The notes beneath the pieces were generated by a model. It was not told the DNA's origin. It saw only the letters and a list, made by a program, of their open reading frames with translations, and did no database searches. The position numbers and the translations under genes were made by a program. From Meridianimarinicoccus aquatilis (GTDB taxonomy: Bacteria > Pseudomonadota > Alphaproteobacteria > Rhodobacterales > Rhodobacteraceae), in the NCBI RefSeq assembly GCF_004358675.1, contig NZ_SMZO01000003.1:1-64000 (forward strand): 64,000 nucleotides of DNA, written 5' to 3'. Each line of letters begins with the position of its first letter. The stretch's first letter is position 1. Shown here in pieces: positions 56,607 through 64,000 of this stretch.

Positions 56607-57522
56607 CCGGTTTCCCGCTGCGCCCGAAATCCGGTGCGGCGGTGTCTTGTCCGGCCTCGATAATGCCGCGCCGTATCGCACGGGTCCGGGTGAAATACGC
56701 GTGCAGATGATCCCCATCACCGGTTCGGATGGCACGTTGAAGGGCGAAAAGCTCTTCAGTGAACCGGCCCAGTATTTCCAGCGTCGCGTCCTTGTTGTTC
56801 AGAAACACATCACGCCACATCGTCGGGTCCGATGCCGCGATCCGGGTGAAATCACGAAACCCCGCTGCAGAATACTTGATGACTTCGCTGTCAGTAACGC
56901 GGCGCAGGTCGTCGGCCACACCGACCATCGTGTACGCGATAAGGTGCGGCGCATGGCTGGTTACGGCAAGCACAAGGTCATGGTGGTCGGCGTCCATTTC
57001 ATCGACAAAGGACCCCATGCCTTCCCAAAGTGCCCTAAGGCGCGCCGTGGCGTTCGGGTCGGTGCCCTCGGTCGGCACCAAAAGGCACCAGCGATTGTCA
57101 AAAAGTTCCGCAAAACCGGACCGCGGGCCAGAATGCTCTGTGCCCGCCAAAGGGTGGGCCGGTACAAAATTAACATGGCTTGGCAGAAACGGTGCAACGG
57201 CCGCGATCACCGCGCCCTTTACGGACCCGACATCGGTCACGGTCGCGCCGGGTGCGAGGTGCGGCGCGATTTCGGCAGCAAGCGGCCCCATTGCGCCCAC
57301 GGGAACGCACAAAACAACAAGATCGGCCCCTTCAACAGCTTCGGCTGCTGTTTCTACGACCCTGTCGCAAAGACCGTCTTCGCGCGCGATGGCACGGGTT
57401 TCAGCAGTGCGCGCCGTCCCGACGATTTCATCGGCAAGCCCGGCGCGGCGCATGGCGTGAACCATCGACGACGCGATCAACCCCAAGCCAATCAGCGCAA
57501 CGCGCTTGTACAGCACGCTCAT
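56551..57522 (-). CDS. tyrC: Prephenate/arogenate dehydrogenase
   Basis: The enzyme makes the tyrosine precursor from prephenate or arogenate using NAD(P)+. The 323 residues start with the nucleotide-binding loop [45 protein letters not shown] and [20 protein letters not shown] follow, carrying the catalytic His and substrate Arg. The tail ([20 protein letters not shown]) is variable. Its start overlaps the hisC stop by 4 bp, the usual hisC-tyrC pair of Rhodobacteraceae. The cyclohexadienyl versus arogenate specificity cannot be read from here. Confidence 0.93.
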   Translation of the reverse strand: MSVLYKRVALIGLGLIASSMVHAMRRAGLADEIVGTARTAETRAIAREDGLCDRVVETAAEAVEGADLVVLCVPVGAMGPLAAEIAPHLAPGATVTDVGSVKGAVIAAVAPFLPSHVNFVPAHPLAGTEHSGPRSGFAELFDNRWCLLVPTEGTDPNATARLRALWEGMGSFVDEMDADHHDLVLAVTSHAPHLIAYTMVGVADDLRRVTDSEVIKYSAAGFRDFTRIAASDPTMWRDVFLNNKDATLEILGRFTEELFALQRAIRTGDGDHLHAYFTRTRAIRRGIIEAGQDTAAPDFGRSGKPVTAGSDGAPRPAEEPRQG

Positions 57523-58607
57523 GACTTTGCGTCCTGAAACGCGGCAACACCCGCAACGACGCGATCACAGGATGCCGCGTCACCCACGGTGATGCGCAAG
57601 CAATGGGGCAGGCCGTAACTTCCCACCCGGCGCACCAGAACCCCACGCGATTGCAAAAGCTCGTCACAGGCGATTGCCTCCTGCTCTGATGCGAAACGCG
57701 CGAGCACGAAATTGGCCTGCGATGTGTCAGACGGCACACCAAGCGCCGCCAGATCATGAGCCAGCTTATCCCGAAGTCGCGCATTTTCGGCGCGGCAGGT
57801 TTCGGCATAGGCTTGGTCGCGTACCGCAGCCTCGGCGGCGTCAAGTTGCAGAGTCGACAGATTGAACGGGCCGCGGACACGGTTCAACACATCGATGATC
57901 GCCGCAGGACCATAGCCCCAGCCGATCCGCAAACCACCCAGACCGTAAAGTTTCGAAAATGTTCGCGTCATGACAACATTGTCGCGTGTATCCGCCAACC
58001 GCGCGCCACCATCATACCCGTCAACATACTCGGCATAGGCCCCATCGATCACCAAAATCGCTTGGGGCGGCAAGCCATCGGCGAGGCGCGCAAGCTCGTT
58101 CCCGCCAATCATCGTACCGGTTGGATTGTTAGGGTTGGCGATGAAGACCAGCTTCGTTCGATCCGTGCAGGCTGCGAGCAGAGCATCCACATCGGCCGTG
58201 CGTTCGATTTCAGGCGCAACCACCGGCGTCGCGCCCGAAGCCTTCGCCGAAATTGCGTACATCAGGAACCCGTGCTCAGTATGCAAGACCTCGTCCCCCG
58301 GCCCAGCATAAGCTTGGCACAAGAAGGTGATGATCTCGTCACTGCCGACGCCGCAAATCACTCGCGCGGGATCAAGGCCATGCACCTCACCGATCGCATG
58401 GCGCAACGACGCGTGATCCGTCGAAGGGTAGCGGTGAAATGTCGCCGACGCCGCCTTGGCCGCCTCAATGGCCAGTGGCGACGCACCGAACGGGTTCTCG
58501 TTCGACGATAATTTCACCACATCGGTGACGCCGTCGATCTTTGCCTTGCCGCCCTGATAGAGCGCGATATCGAGAATGCCGGGTTGTGGGATGATTGCGC
58601 TGGTCAT
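57519..58607 (-). CDS. hisC: Histidinol-phosphate aminotransferase
   Basis: The class I/II PLP enzyme acts in histidine synthesis and often in aromatic amino acid synthesis as well. It has 362 residues from ATG 58607 (after ggagagccaa). It shows [16 protein letters not shown] at the N-terminus, [10 protein letters not shown], the PLP Lys in [20 protein letters not shown] and the C-terminal Arg in [13 protein letters not shown]. The frame continues upstream to 58814 but lacks a start. It overlaps tyrC by 4 bp. Confidence 0.94.
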   Translation of the reverse strand: MTSAIIPQPGILDIALYQGGKAKIDGVTDVVKLSSNENPFGASPLAIEAAKAASATFHRYPSTDHASLRHAIGEVHGLDPARVICGVGSDEIITFLCQAYAGPGDEVLHTEHGFLMYAISAKASGATPVVAPEIERTADVDALLAACTDRTKLVFIANPNNPTGTMIGGNELARLADGLPPQAILVIDGAYAEYVDGYDGGARLADTRDNVVMTRTFSKLYGLGGLRIGWGYGPAAIIDVLNRVRGPFNLSTLQLDAAEAAVRDQAYAETCRAENARLRDKLAHDLAALGVPSDTSQANFVLARFASEQEAIACDELLQSRGVLVRRVGSYGLPHCLRITVGDAASCDRVVAGVAAFQDAKS

Positions 58608-58672
58608 TTGGCTCTCCTGTCCGAGACCGTTTAACTGGGGAAACGGGGCATTTCCAGCGGCAAGCGGACAAC

Positions 58673-58707
58673 AAAAAGGCCGCTGCCGGTTGCCCGGCGC
58701 GGCCTTT
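58673..58707 (-). terminator. Terminator of rpsD
   Basis: On the minus strand aaaggccgcgccgg pairs with ccggc-gcggccttt (one bulge) around ttgc and is followed by five T. It begins 21 bp after the rpsD stop and separates it from hisC. Confidence 0.85.
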
Positions 58708-58728
58708 CGCAGACTGCTCCGAACGGGA

Positions 58729-59349
58729 TCAGTTCTGTGCGTAATATTCGATGACGAGGTTCGGTTCCATCTGCACGGCGTACGGAACATCACCCAGACC
58801 GGGACGACGCACAAAAGTTGCGATCATCTTGGAATGGTCGACCTCAATGTAATCGGGCACGTCACGTTCGGCCAATTGTGCGGCTTCAAGTACGACGGCC
58901 AACTGCTTGGACTTCTGGCGAACTTCAACAACGTCGCCTTCTTTGACCCGGTAGGATGGGATGTTGACCCGCTTGCCGTTTACAGTGACATGACCGTGGT
59001 TCACAAACTGACGCGCAGCAAAAATGGTCGGCACGAACTTTGCACGGTATACAACCGCATCAAGACGGCTTTCAAGCAGACCGATGAGCAACTCACCAGT
59101 GTCGCCGCGTACACGCTCTGCCTCGGCAAAGATCTTGCGGAATTGCTTTTCGGTCAGGTCGCCATAGTGACCTTTCAACTTCTGCTTGGCACGCAGCTGA
59201 AGACCGAAATCGGAAACTTTGCCTTTACGACGCTGACCGTGCTGGCCGGGGCCATACTCACGGCGGTTCACAGGGCTTTTCGGACGGCCCCAGATGTTCT
59301 CGCCCATACGGCGGTCAATTTTGTACTTGGCAGCTGTGCGTTTGGTCAC
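58729..59349 (-). CDS. rpsD: 30S ribosomal protein S4 (GTG start)
   Basis: S4 nucleates small-subunit assembly and in many bacteria represses its own operon. The 206 residues start at GTG 59349, behind aaggagatcagcc, giving the universal [20 protein letters not shown] beginning. The S4 RNA-binding domain is seen as [20 protein letters not shown] and [14 protein letters not shown]. The frame is open to 59520 but has no good start there. It is alone, not in an alpha operon, as is usual in this group. Confidence 0.97.
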   Translation of the reverse strand: MTKRTAAKYKIDRRMGENIWGRPKSPVNRREYGPGQHGQRRKGKVSDFGLQLRAKQKLKGHYGDLTEKQFRKIFAEAERVRGDTGELLIGLLESRLDAVVYRAKFVPTIFAARQFVNHGHVTVNGKRVNIPSYRVKEGDVVEVRQKSKQLAVVLEAAQLAERDVPDYIEVDHSKMIATFVRRPGLGDVPYAVQMEPNLVIEYYAQN

Positions 59350-59491
59350 GGCTGATCTCCTTCTTGCGGGGAAACCCCCTGATGTGAAGGGCGTTGTCCT
59401 TCGCCGCGCCAGTTTGCACTGGTTTGGCCGACAGGCATCCCCTCGCGGGGGCCACCAACACCAATTTGTCGTCCGGCGAACCGGAAATGTG

Positions 59492-59520
59492 CCACTAGAC
59501 CCATCGGACAATGGTGTCAA
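59492..59520 (-). promoter_or_regulatory. Candidate promoter for rpsD
   Basis: On the minus strand TTGACA (59520-59515) is followed after 17 bp by TAGTGG (59497-59492), a weak -10. The leader would be about 140 nt and contains GC-rich hairpins such as cccc-gcg-agggg. Confidence 0.3.
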
Positions 59521-59564
59521 GCATCGCTGTCAAAGCAGGCCGGTAAGGGCACCGCACAGACGGC

Positions 59565-60413
59565 TTATACGTCATCACGAAGAATGGTGACAACAACGCG
59601 GCTGTTACGCAGGCTCATGGGGGTGCCGGGGTCTGCCGGTCTACGGTCTGCGTACCCGGTGATGCGCAACAAACGGTCCGGGGCGAAGCCGATCTGGTCT
59701 AGCTTTGTCTGAACCATCTGCGCCCGTTGGGTCGACACATCCCAAACCGGGTTAGAAGCCACCACCAGCGGGCGGGCGGGGACATGCGCCTCGACCGATA
59801 TTTGGTTGGTCACCATATCCGCAGCGCTCACGATCAGCCGAAGTGTGTCTTCCAATCTGCGGGTGATCTTTCCGGTGACCGGATCAAATAATCGTCCCTC
59901 TGGCAATTCAAAAATGTCGATCACCATTCCGGTGTCAGACACACGGGTAATAACATGGGGCATATTTTCGAGCTGCGCCATGCTTTCGCCGCTTCGGGCG
60001 GCCATCACGCGCATCAAGTCCTGCACGGCCTTTTTTTCATTCTCTTCGGCCCGCTGCGCGCCAACTTCCCCAGCATCGCCGCGTGCCTGGGCCGACTCGG
60101 CGGAATGCAGCATGGTGGCACCAGTGCCGTTCTGGGCGAGAACATCCTCGGCAAAGACACTGTCCCCCCAGAACGACCCTTCCCCACCACCCGAGATGCG
60201 GTTCACGGGAATCACGGGAGAGAAGTAATCTGCAAGCCCCTTGCGTTGCTTTTCTGTCGTGGCATTCAGCAACCACATTAGCAAAAAGAAGGCCATCATA
60301 GCCGTTACAAAGTCGGCGTAGGCAACTTTCCAGGCCCCGCCGTGGTGGCCATCGGCTGCAATAACTTTCTTGCGCTTGATGATTATTGGCGCCAGCGCGT
60401 TCTTGTCTTTCAT
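59565..60413 (-). CDS. motB: Flagellar motor protein MotB
   Basis: MotB is the stator subunit that anchors the flagellar motor to peptidoglycan. The 282 residues have a short cytosolic basic N-terminus, one membrane span with the stator Asp in AYADFVTAMMAFFLLMWLLN (Asp34), a plug/linker region and a C-terminal OmpA-like domain (ISVEAHVPARPLVVASNPVW, LRITGYADRRPAD). No motA lies next to it. Distinct from the longer MotB-like protein at 51861. Confidence 0.9.
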   Translation of the reverse strand: MKDKNALAPIIIKRKKVIAADGHHGGAWKVAYADFVTAMMAFFLLMWLLNATTEKQRKGLADYFSPVIPVNRISGGGEGSFWGDSVFAEDVLAQNGTGATMLHSAESAQARGDAGEVGAQRAEENEKKAVQDLMRVMAARSGESMAQLENMPHVITRVSDTGMVIDIFELPEGRLFDPVTGKITRRLEDTLRLIVSAADMVTNQISVEAHVPARPLVVASNPVWDVSTQRAQMVQTKLDQIGFAPDRLLRITGYADRRPADPGTPMSLRNSRVVVTILRDDV

Positions 60414-60534
60414 ATCTGTCCTCGCGAAGCGGTGTTGCCAGAACGCTAGCTACGAAGGGTGAAGACAGGCTTAAACCGGCTTGCATCACGCGGCTCGAAT
60501 TGGCAGTGAGCCCGCGTCAGAGGAAGGAGCCACC

Positions 60535-61101
60535 ATGCACCGTCATTATTTCTTCGGCTATGGGTCGCTGGTCAATCAACGCACCCACGATTACCCTGAC
60601 GGGCGCCCTGCCCGGTTGCATGGCTGGCGCAGGGTTTGGCGCGGCACTCCGCTTGCGCCACAAGCATTCTTGTCGGCCCATCAGACCGGGGACGGGGTCA
60701 TTGACGGATTGGTCGCCGCTGTGCCCGATCAGGATTGGACCGCCCTTGATCGGCGTGAAATGGGCTATCGTCGGCACTCGCTCGCGGATGACGTCGTTCA
60801 TGATCTGCACAAAGACACGCGCGTACAGGTTTATGCGGTTCCTGCCGAAAACCAACACGCGCAGGACGAAAGCCCGATCTTGTTGAGCTACCTTGATGTG
60901 GTGGTGCAAGGGTTCTTGCACCATTTCGGCCAAGAGGGCGCTGCTGCATTTTTTGACAGCACGGATGGATGGGCGCGCCCAGTGATCGACGACCGCACCG
61001 CCCCGCTTTATCCACGCCACCAAACGCTGGACCAAGCAGAGCTCGCGGCAGTCGATCGCCACCTTGACCGGTTAGGCGTGACCAAAGTCCCCAAAAGCTG
61101 A
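60535..61101 (+). CDS. Gamma-glutamylcyclotransferase-like (GGCT/AIG2) protein
   Basis: The 188-residue protein starts at ATG 60535 after aaggagccacc. The start HRHYFFGYGSLVNQRTHDYP has the GGCT-fold YGSL loop. The catalytic Glu position falls near LDRREMGYRRHSLADDV. The length is larger than typical AIG2 domains (about 110 residues), and the C-terminus resembles Rhodobacteraceae homologues. It could cleave gamma-glutamyl amines. It is divergent from motB. Confidence 0.8.
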   Translation: MHRHYFFGYGSLVNQRTHDYPDGRPARLHGWRRVWRGTPLAPQAFLSAHQTGDGVIDGLVAAVPDQDWTALDRREMGYRRHSLADDVVHDLHKDTRVQVYAVPAENQHAQDESPILLSYLDVVVQGFLHHFGQEGAAAFFDSTDGWARPVIDDRTAPLYPRHQTLDQAELAAVDRHLDRLGVTKVPKS

Positions 61102-61108
61102 CGCGTAC

Positions 61109-62434
61109 TTACGGCAGCTTCGGCTTTGCCTGCATCAGCGGCAGAAATTCGGCCATCTCAGGCCCGCGCGCCTGCCCTGTAAGCGCTTTGCGCAGCGGCA
61201 TGAACAGCCCTTTGCCCTTGCGACCCGTACTCTCTTTGACCTGAGCGGTCCAGGATGACCACGTGCTGCCGTCAAAGGGCAGGTCTGGCATCAAATCGAA
61301 TGCTGTCGCGATAAACTCTGCATCTTCCGGATCAATCTGTGGCTCTGCGCCTTCTGACAGAACTTTCCACCAACCGGCGATGTCGTTCGTTGTCGTGATA
61401 TTCTCGCGCACGACCTTCCAGAAAGGCTCTGCCAAGTCCGCCGGAACGCCAGCATCTGCAATCTGCGCTGCGACGGCGCTATGCGGAAGGCCGCCCAAAT
61501 ACCGCGCCGTGAGCGGGAACAGGTCATTTTCGTCGAACTTAGTCGGTGCAGACCCGAAATGACTGATATCGAACCCCTCGATCAGTTCATCCATCGAGCT
61601 GCGCAGCTCCACAGGGTCCGACGATCCGAGGCGCGCCATCAGCGACAGCAGTGCCATCGGCTCCACACCCGCGGCCCGCAGATCGCGCAAGCTGAGCGTG
61701 CCGAGCCGCTTCGACAGAGCCTCGCCCTGAGGGCCGGTCAGCAGCGAGTGGTGCGCAAAGCTGGGCACGGCACCATCAAGCGCTTCGATGATCTGAATCT
61801 GGGTGGCGGTGTTGGTCACATGGTCGGAGCCGCGCACAACATGCGTGACACCCATTTCGGTGTCATCCACCACAGATGCCAACGTGTACAGGAACTGCCC
61901 ATCCCCGCGGATCAGCACAGGGTCCGAAACGCTGGCCGCATCAAGCGACAGATCACCCAAGATGCCATCGGTCCATTCGATGCGGGTCTGGTTCAGCTTG
62001 AAACGCCAATGACCCTGCCCGCGCTCAGCGCGCAGGGCTTCACGCTCTGCATCGCTCAGCGCAAGCGCGGCCCTGTCATAGACGGGCGGGCGACCCATGT
62101 TCAGTTGCTTCTTGCGCTTCAGATCAAGCTCTGTCGGGGTTTCGAACGCTTCGTAAAAACGCCCCATCTCGCGCAGACGGTCCGCCGCATCAACATACCG
62201 GTCCAGCCGTTCGGACTGCCGCTCGACCCGATCCCAGTGCAGCCCGAGCCAATCAAGATCTTCCTTGATCGCATCCACATAGGATTCCTTGGACCGTTCT
62301 GGGTCAGTATCATCAATGCGCAAGATGAAGGTGCCGCCCGCCTGACGCGCGATCAAATAGTTGAACAGTGCAGTACGCAAGTTGCCAACATGGATGTATC
62401 CAGTGGGTGACGGGGCGAAACGGGTCGTGGTCAT
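61109..62434 (-). CDS. gltX: Glutamate-tRNA ligase
   Basis: The 441 residues charge tRNA-Glu. The HIGH-type motif is FAPSPTGYIHVGNLRTALFN; the KMSKS-type motif is the variant GEALSKRLGTLSLRD. ATG 62434 follows aaggagacgccc. Rhodobacteraceae often carry two gltX genes, and this LSKRLG form of about 440 residues fits the second type; whether it acts on tRNA-Gln too is unknown. It is divergent from the small metallopeptidase gene. Confidence 0.93.
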   Translation of the reverse strand: MTTTRFAPSPTGYIHVGNLRTALFNYLIARQAGGTFILRIDDTDPERSKESYVDAIKEDLDWLGLHWDRVERQSERLDRYVDAADRLREMGRFYEAFETPTELDLKRKKQLNMGRPPVYDRAALALSDAEREALRAERGQGHWRFKLNQTRIEWTDGILGDLSLDAASVSDPVLIRGDGQFLYTLASVVDDTEMGVTHVVRGSDHVTNTATQIQIIEALDGAVPSFAHHSLLTGPQGEALSKRLGTLSLRDLRAAGVEPMALLSLMARLGSSDPVELRSSMDELIEGFDISHFGSAPTKFDENDLFPLTARYLGGLPHSAVAAQIADAGVPADLAEPFWKVVRENITTTNDIAGWWKVLSEGAEPQIDPEDAEFIATAFDLMPDLPFDGSTWSSWTAQVKESTGRKGKGLFMPLRKALTGQARGPEMAEFLPLMQAKPKLP

Positions 62435-62495
62435 GGGCGTCTCCTTCTTCGCGTGGCGTCTTTCACAGGCGCGTGGTTTTGTCCATATCAGGGGC

Positions 62496-62906
62496 ATGAC
62501 AGATGACTGGACAAGCGCCCTCCCCCCCGACCTTGCCTTGATCGAAACGTTGGCTCGTGCCGCTTTCGACGCCTTGCCCGAACCATTCGACAAGGCGGCA
62601 CAAGGCATCGTCTTGCGGGTGGAGGATTTGGCCAGTGACGCGATGCTGGACGATCTTGGCATTGATGACCCGTTTTCCCTGACCGGCCTCTACGATGGAC
62701 TCCCCCTGACCGAAAAATCGGTCATGGACCAACCAACTGGGCCTGATGTGATTTGGCTGTTTAGGCGCGCAATTGTGGATGAATGGGTATCGCGCGGGAC
62801 TATCGGGCTCGGCGATCTGGTGACGCATGTCGTTGTGCACGAACTGGCTCATCACATGGGGTGGTCCGACGATGACATTGCACGCATAGATCGCTGGTGG
62901 GAGTGA
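62496..62906 (+). CDS. Minimal zincin-type metallopeptidase family protein
   Basis: The 136-residue protein has the zinc motif HVVVHELAHHMGWSDDDIAR (HExxH near residue 115) and belongs to the small bacterial metallopeptidase family related to COG3824. RVEDLASDAMLDDLGIDDPF and LTGLYDGLPLTEKSV are family features. Substrate unknown. Start ATG 62496 sits 8 bp after a weak atcaggggc site. Divergent from gltX. Confidence 0.85.
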   Translation: MTDDWTSALPPDLALIETLARAAFDALPEPFDKAAQGIVLRVEDLASDAMLDDLGIDDPFSLTGLYDGLPLTEKSVMDQPTGPDVIWLFRRAIVDEWVSRGTIGLGDLVTHVVVHELAHHMGWSDDDIARIDRWWE

Positions 62907-63006
62907 TCCTGACGCCGTTGGGTAAGCTGACAAGAAATTTACTGCGACATTATCGCCTTGGGGTTACAACGGGCTACCTCCCGGTAGGGACAACAAGGAG
63001 ACTACC

Positions 63007-63927
63007 ATGACACGATTCACCCGCAGACAAGCCCTCGCCGCAACAGCGGCTATGCCGGTTGCCGCCGGTCTTGCAACGCAAGGCCACGCCGCCGCTGAAA
63101 TGAAAGGGGCATCTTCGGCGCGCTTTAATCGCTTCAAACTGGGTGGCTTTGAAGTCACCGCCCTGCTGGGTGGCACCGCGACACGTGACGAGCCGCAAGG
63201 TATTTTCGGGATGAATGTCAGCAGCGAAGACTTCGCAGAAGTTTCGGCTGAGAATTTCATTCCCACCGATAAGACACAGTTTTTCTTCACGCCCACGCTG
63301 GTCAATACCGGGTCTGAATTGATCTTGTTCGACACTGGCCTGAACGCAGCCGCAACCACCGATGTGATTGGCGCGGCAGGCTACAGCCCCGACCAAGTCG
63401 ACACAGTCGTTCTGACCCACATGCACGGCGACCACATCGGCGGGCTGACTGGCGACGCGGGCGAGACATTCACCAATGCGCGCTACGTGACCGGTTCGAC
63501 AGAACATAACCATTGGTCAGGCGCAGGAAGCGATGGCTTTGATGCAAAAGTTGCGCCGCTGAACGACAAGATGACATTCCTCGAGGATGGCGGAAGCGTT
63601 GCATCGGGCGTGACCGCAATGGCGGCGTTCGGCCACACGCCGGGTCACATGGGTTACATGCTGGAAAGCGACGGCCAGCAGTTGATGCTGTTCGCTGACT
63701 TGGCCAACCACTATGTCTGGTCCCTCGCCTACCCTGATTGGGAGGTTCTGTTCGACATGGACAAAGCCGCAGCAGCAGCGACGCGCCGCCGCGTACTCAG
63801 CATGCTGGCAACCGACAAAGTGCCCTTCATCGGGTACCATATGCCATTCCCGGCAATGGGGTATGTGGAAACGCGCGGCGACGGCTTCCGCTATGTTCCC
63901 GCAAGCTATCAGATGATGATGGGCTAA
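63007..63927 (+). CDS. Tat-exported metallo-beta-lactamase-fold hydrolase
   Basis: The 306-residue protein begins with a twin-arginine signal (TRFTRRQALAATAAMPVAAG, cleavage near AHA). The MBL fold contains the metal site VVLTHMHGDHIGGL (HxHxDH, about residues 138-151), the next ligands in HTPGHMGYMLES and LFADLANHYVW, and a C-terminal His in FIGYHMPFPAMG. It is likely folded and loaded with metal before export to the periplasm. It lies closest to the AhlD/quorum-lactonase-like MBL group, but substrate is unknown. The ATG follows acaaggagactacc. Confidence 0.9.
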   Translation: MTRFTRRQALAATAAMPVAAGLATQGHAAAEMKGASSARFNRFKLGGFEVTALLGGTATRDEPQGIFGMNVSSEDFAEVSAENFIPTDKTQFFFTPTLVNTGSELILFDTGLNAAATTDVIGAAGYSPDQVDTVVLTHMHGDHIGGLTGDAGETFTNARYVTGSTEHNHWSGAGSDGFDAKVAPLNDKMTFLEDGGSVASGVTAMAAFGHTPGHMGYMLESDGQQLMLFADLANHYVWSLAYPDWEVLFDMDKAAAAATRRRVLSMLATDKVPFIGYHMPFPAMGYVETRGDGFRYVPASYQMMMG

Positions 63928-63933
63928 TGACTT

Positions 63934-63960
63934 GGTGGTGGGCCTGCGTGGCCCGCCACC
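63934..63960 (+). terminator. Hairpin after the MBL gene (possible terminator)
   Basis: An 11-bp stem with one G-U pair (ggtggtgggcc with ggcccgccacc) and a 5-nt loop starts 7 bp after the stop. No T run follows, so it may be a Rho-dependent end or processing site. Confidence 0.5.
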
Positions 63961-64000
63961 CTGCCTGCCGTTCCAATCATCTGGCCACTAACGGTTGGGA

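Overview
The window looks like a chromosomal segment of an alphaproteobacterium of the family Rhodobacteraceae (Roseobacter-type marine bacteria). I infer this from high-GC codon use, the block cmk-rpsA-ihfB-lapA-trpF-trpB, a DUF2125 protein, a DmdC-like acyl-CoA dehydrogenase cluster, four VPLPA-type C-terminal sorting proteins and many short translationally coupled operons. No rRNA, tRNA, CRISPR array, prophage or intact insertion sequence was seen. Most of the window is core metabolism and housekeeping, with some accessory pieces.

Layout. 1-8.8 kb: end of the helicase gene hrpB, a pair of hairpin repeats in opposite orientation, sdaA, a VPLPA-type surface protein, a decayed DUF1185 gene, argD-argF with a lipocalin-like gene, and lldD. 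8.9-14 kb: a small unknown protein, two more VPLPA proteins, rplY, an orphan BrnA-like antitoxin, an ABM-domain protein, pth and a DUF2237 gene. 14-19.3 kb (minus strand): cmk, rpsA, ihfB, lapA, trpF, trpB. 19.4-27.8 kb (minus strand): a tightly coupled nine- or ten-gene operon with an NMT1/THI5-type ABC importer, a cytosine-deaminase-like amidohydrolase, an FAD-linked oxidase, a possible 44-residue peptide, two NQO1-like flavoreductases, a 2-oxoglutarate/Fe oxygenase and a creatininase-family hydrolase. A RidA-family gene is divergent from it. This is the best candidate for an undescribed system: import and stepwise breakdown of a nitrogen-containing, probably heterocyclic, compound.

28-35 kb: SRAP (YedK), a small lipoprotein, a 5'-nucleotidase-like exported enzyme, DUF952, pyrD, a MATE exporter and two PaaI-type thioesterases. 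35-43 kb: two paralogous MerR regulators followed by a fatty-acyl-CoA oxidation cluster (acyl-CoA dehydrogenase, GST, thiolase, cupin, FadJ-type multifunctional enzyme). A third copy of the hairpin repeat lies after the dehydrogenase gene, and four 11-bp-phased direct repeats lie before fadJ.

43-54.9 kb: an EamA exporter, a one-pass membrane protein resembling a dead M48 peptidase, the fourth VPLPA protein, divergent oxyR/katG, a TetR plus class III aminotransferase pair, and a two-gene module of an ExbB/MotA-like channel and a MotB-like protein with a very long coiled coil. 55-64 kb: chaC, DUF2125, tyrosine and histidine biosynthesis enzymes (prephenate/arogenate dehydrogenase, hisC), rpsD (GTG start), a MotB, a second gamma-glutamylcyclotransferase-like gene, gltX, a minimal zincin and a Tat-exported metallo-beta-lactamase-fold hydrolase.
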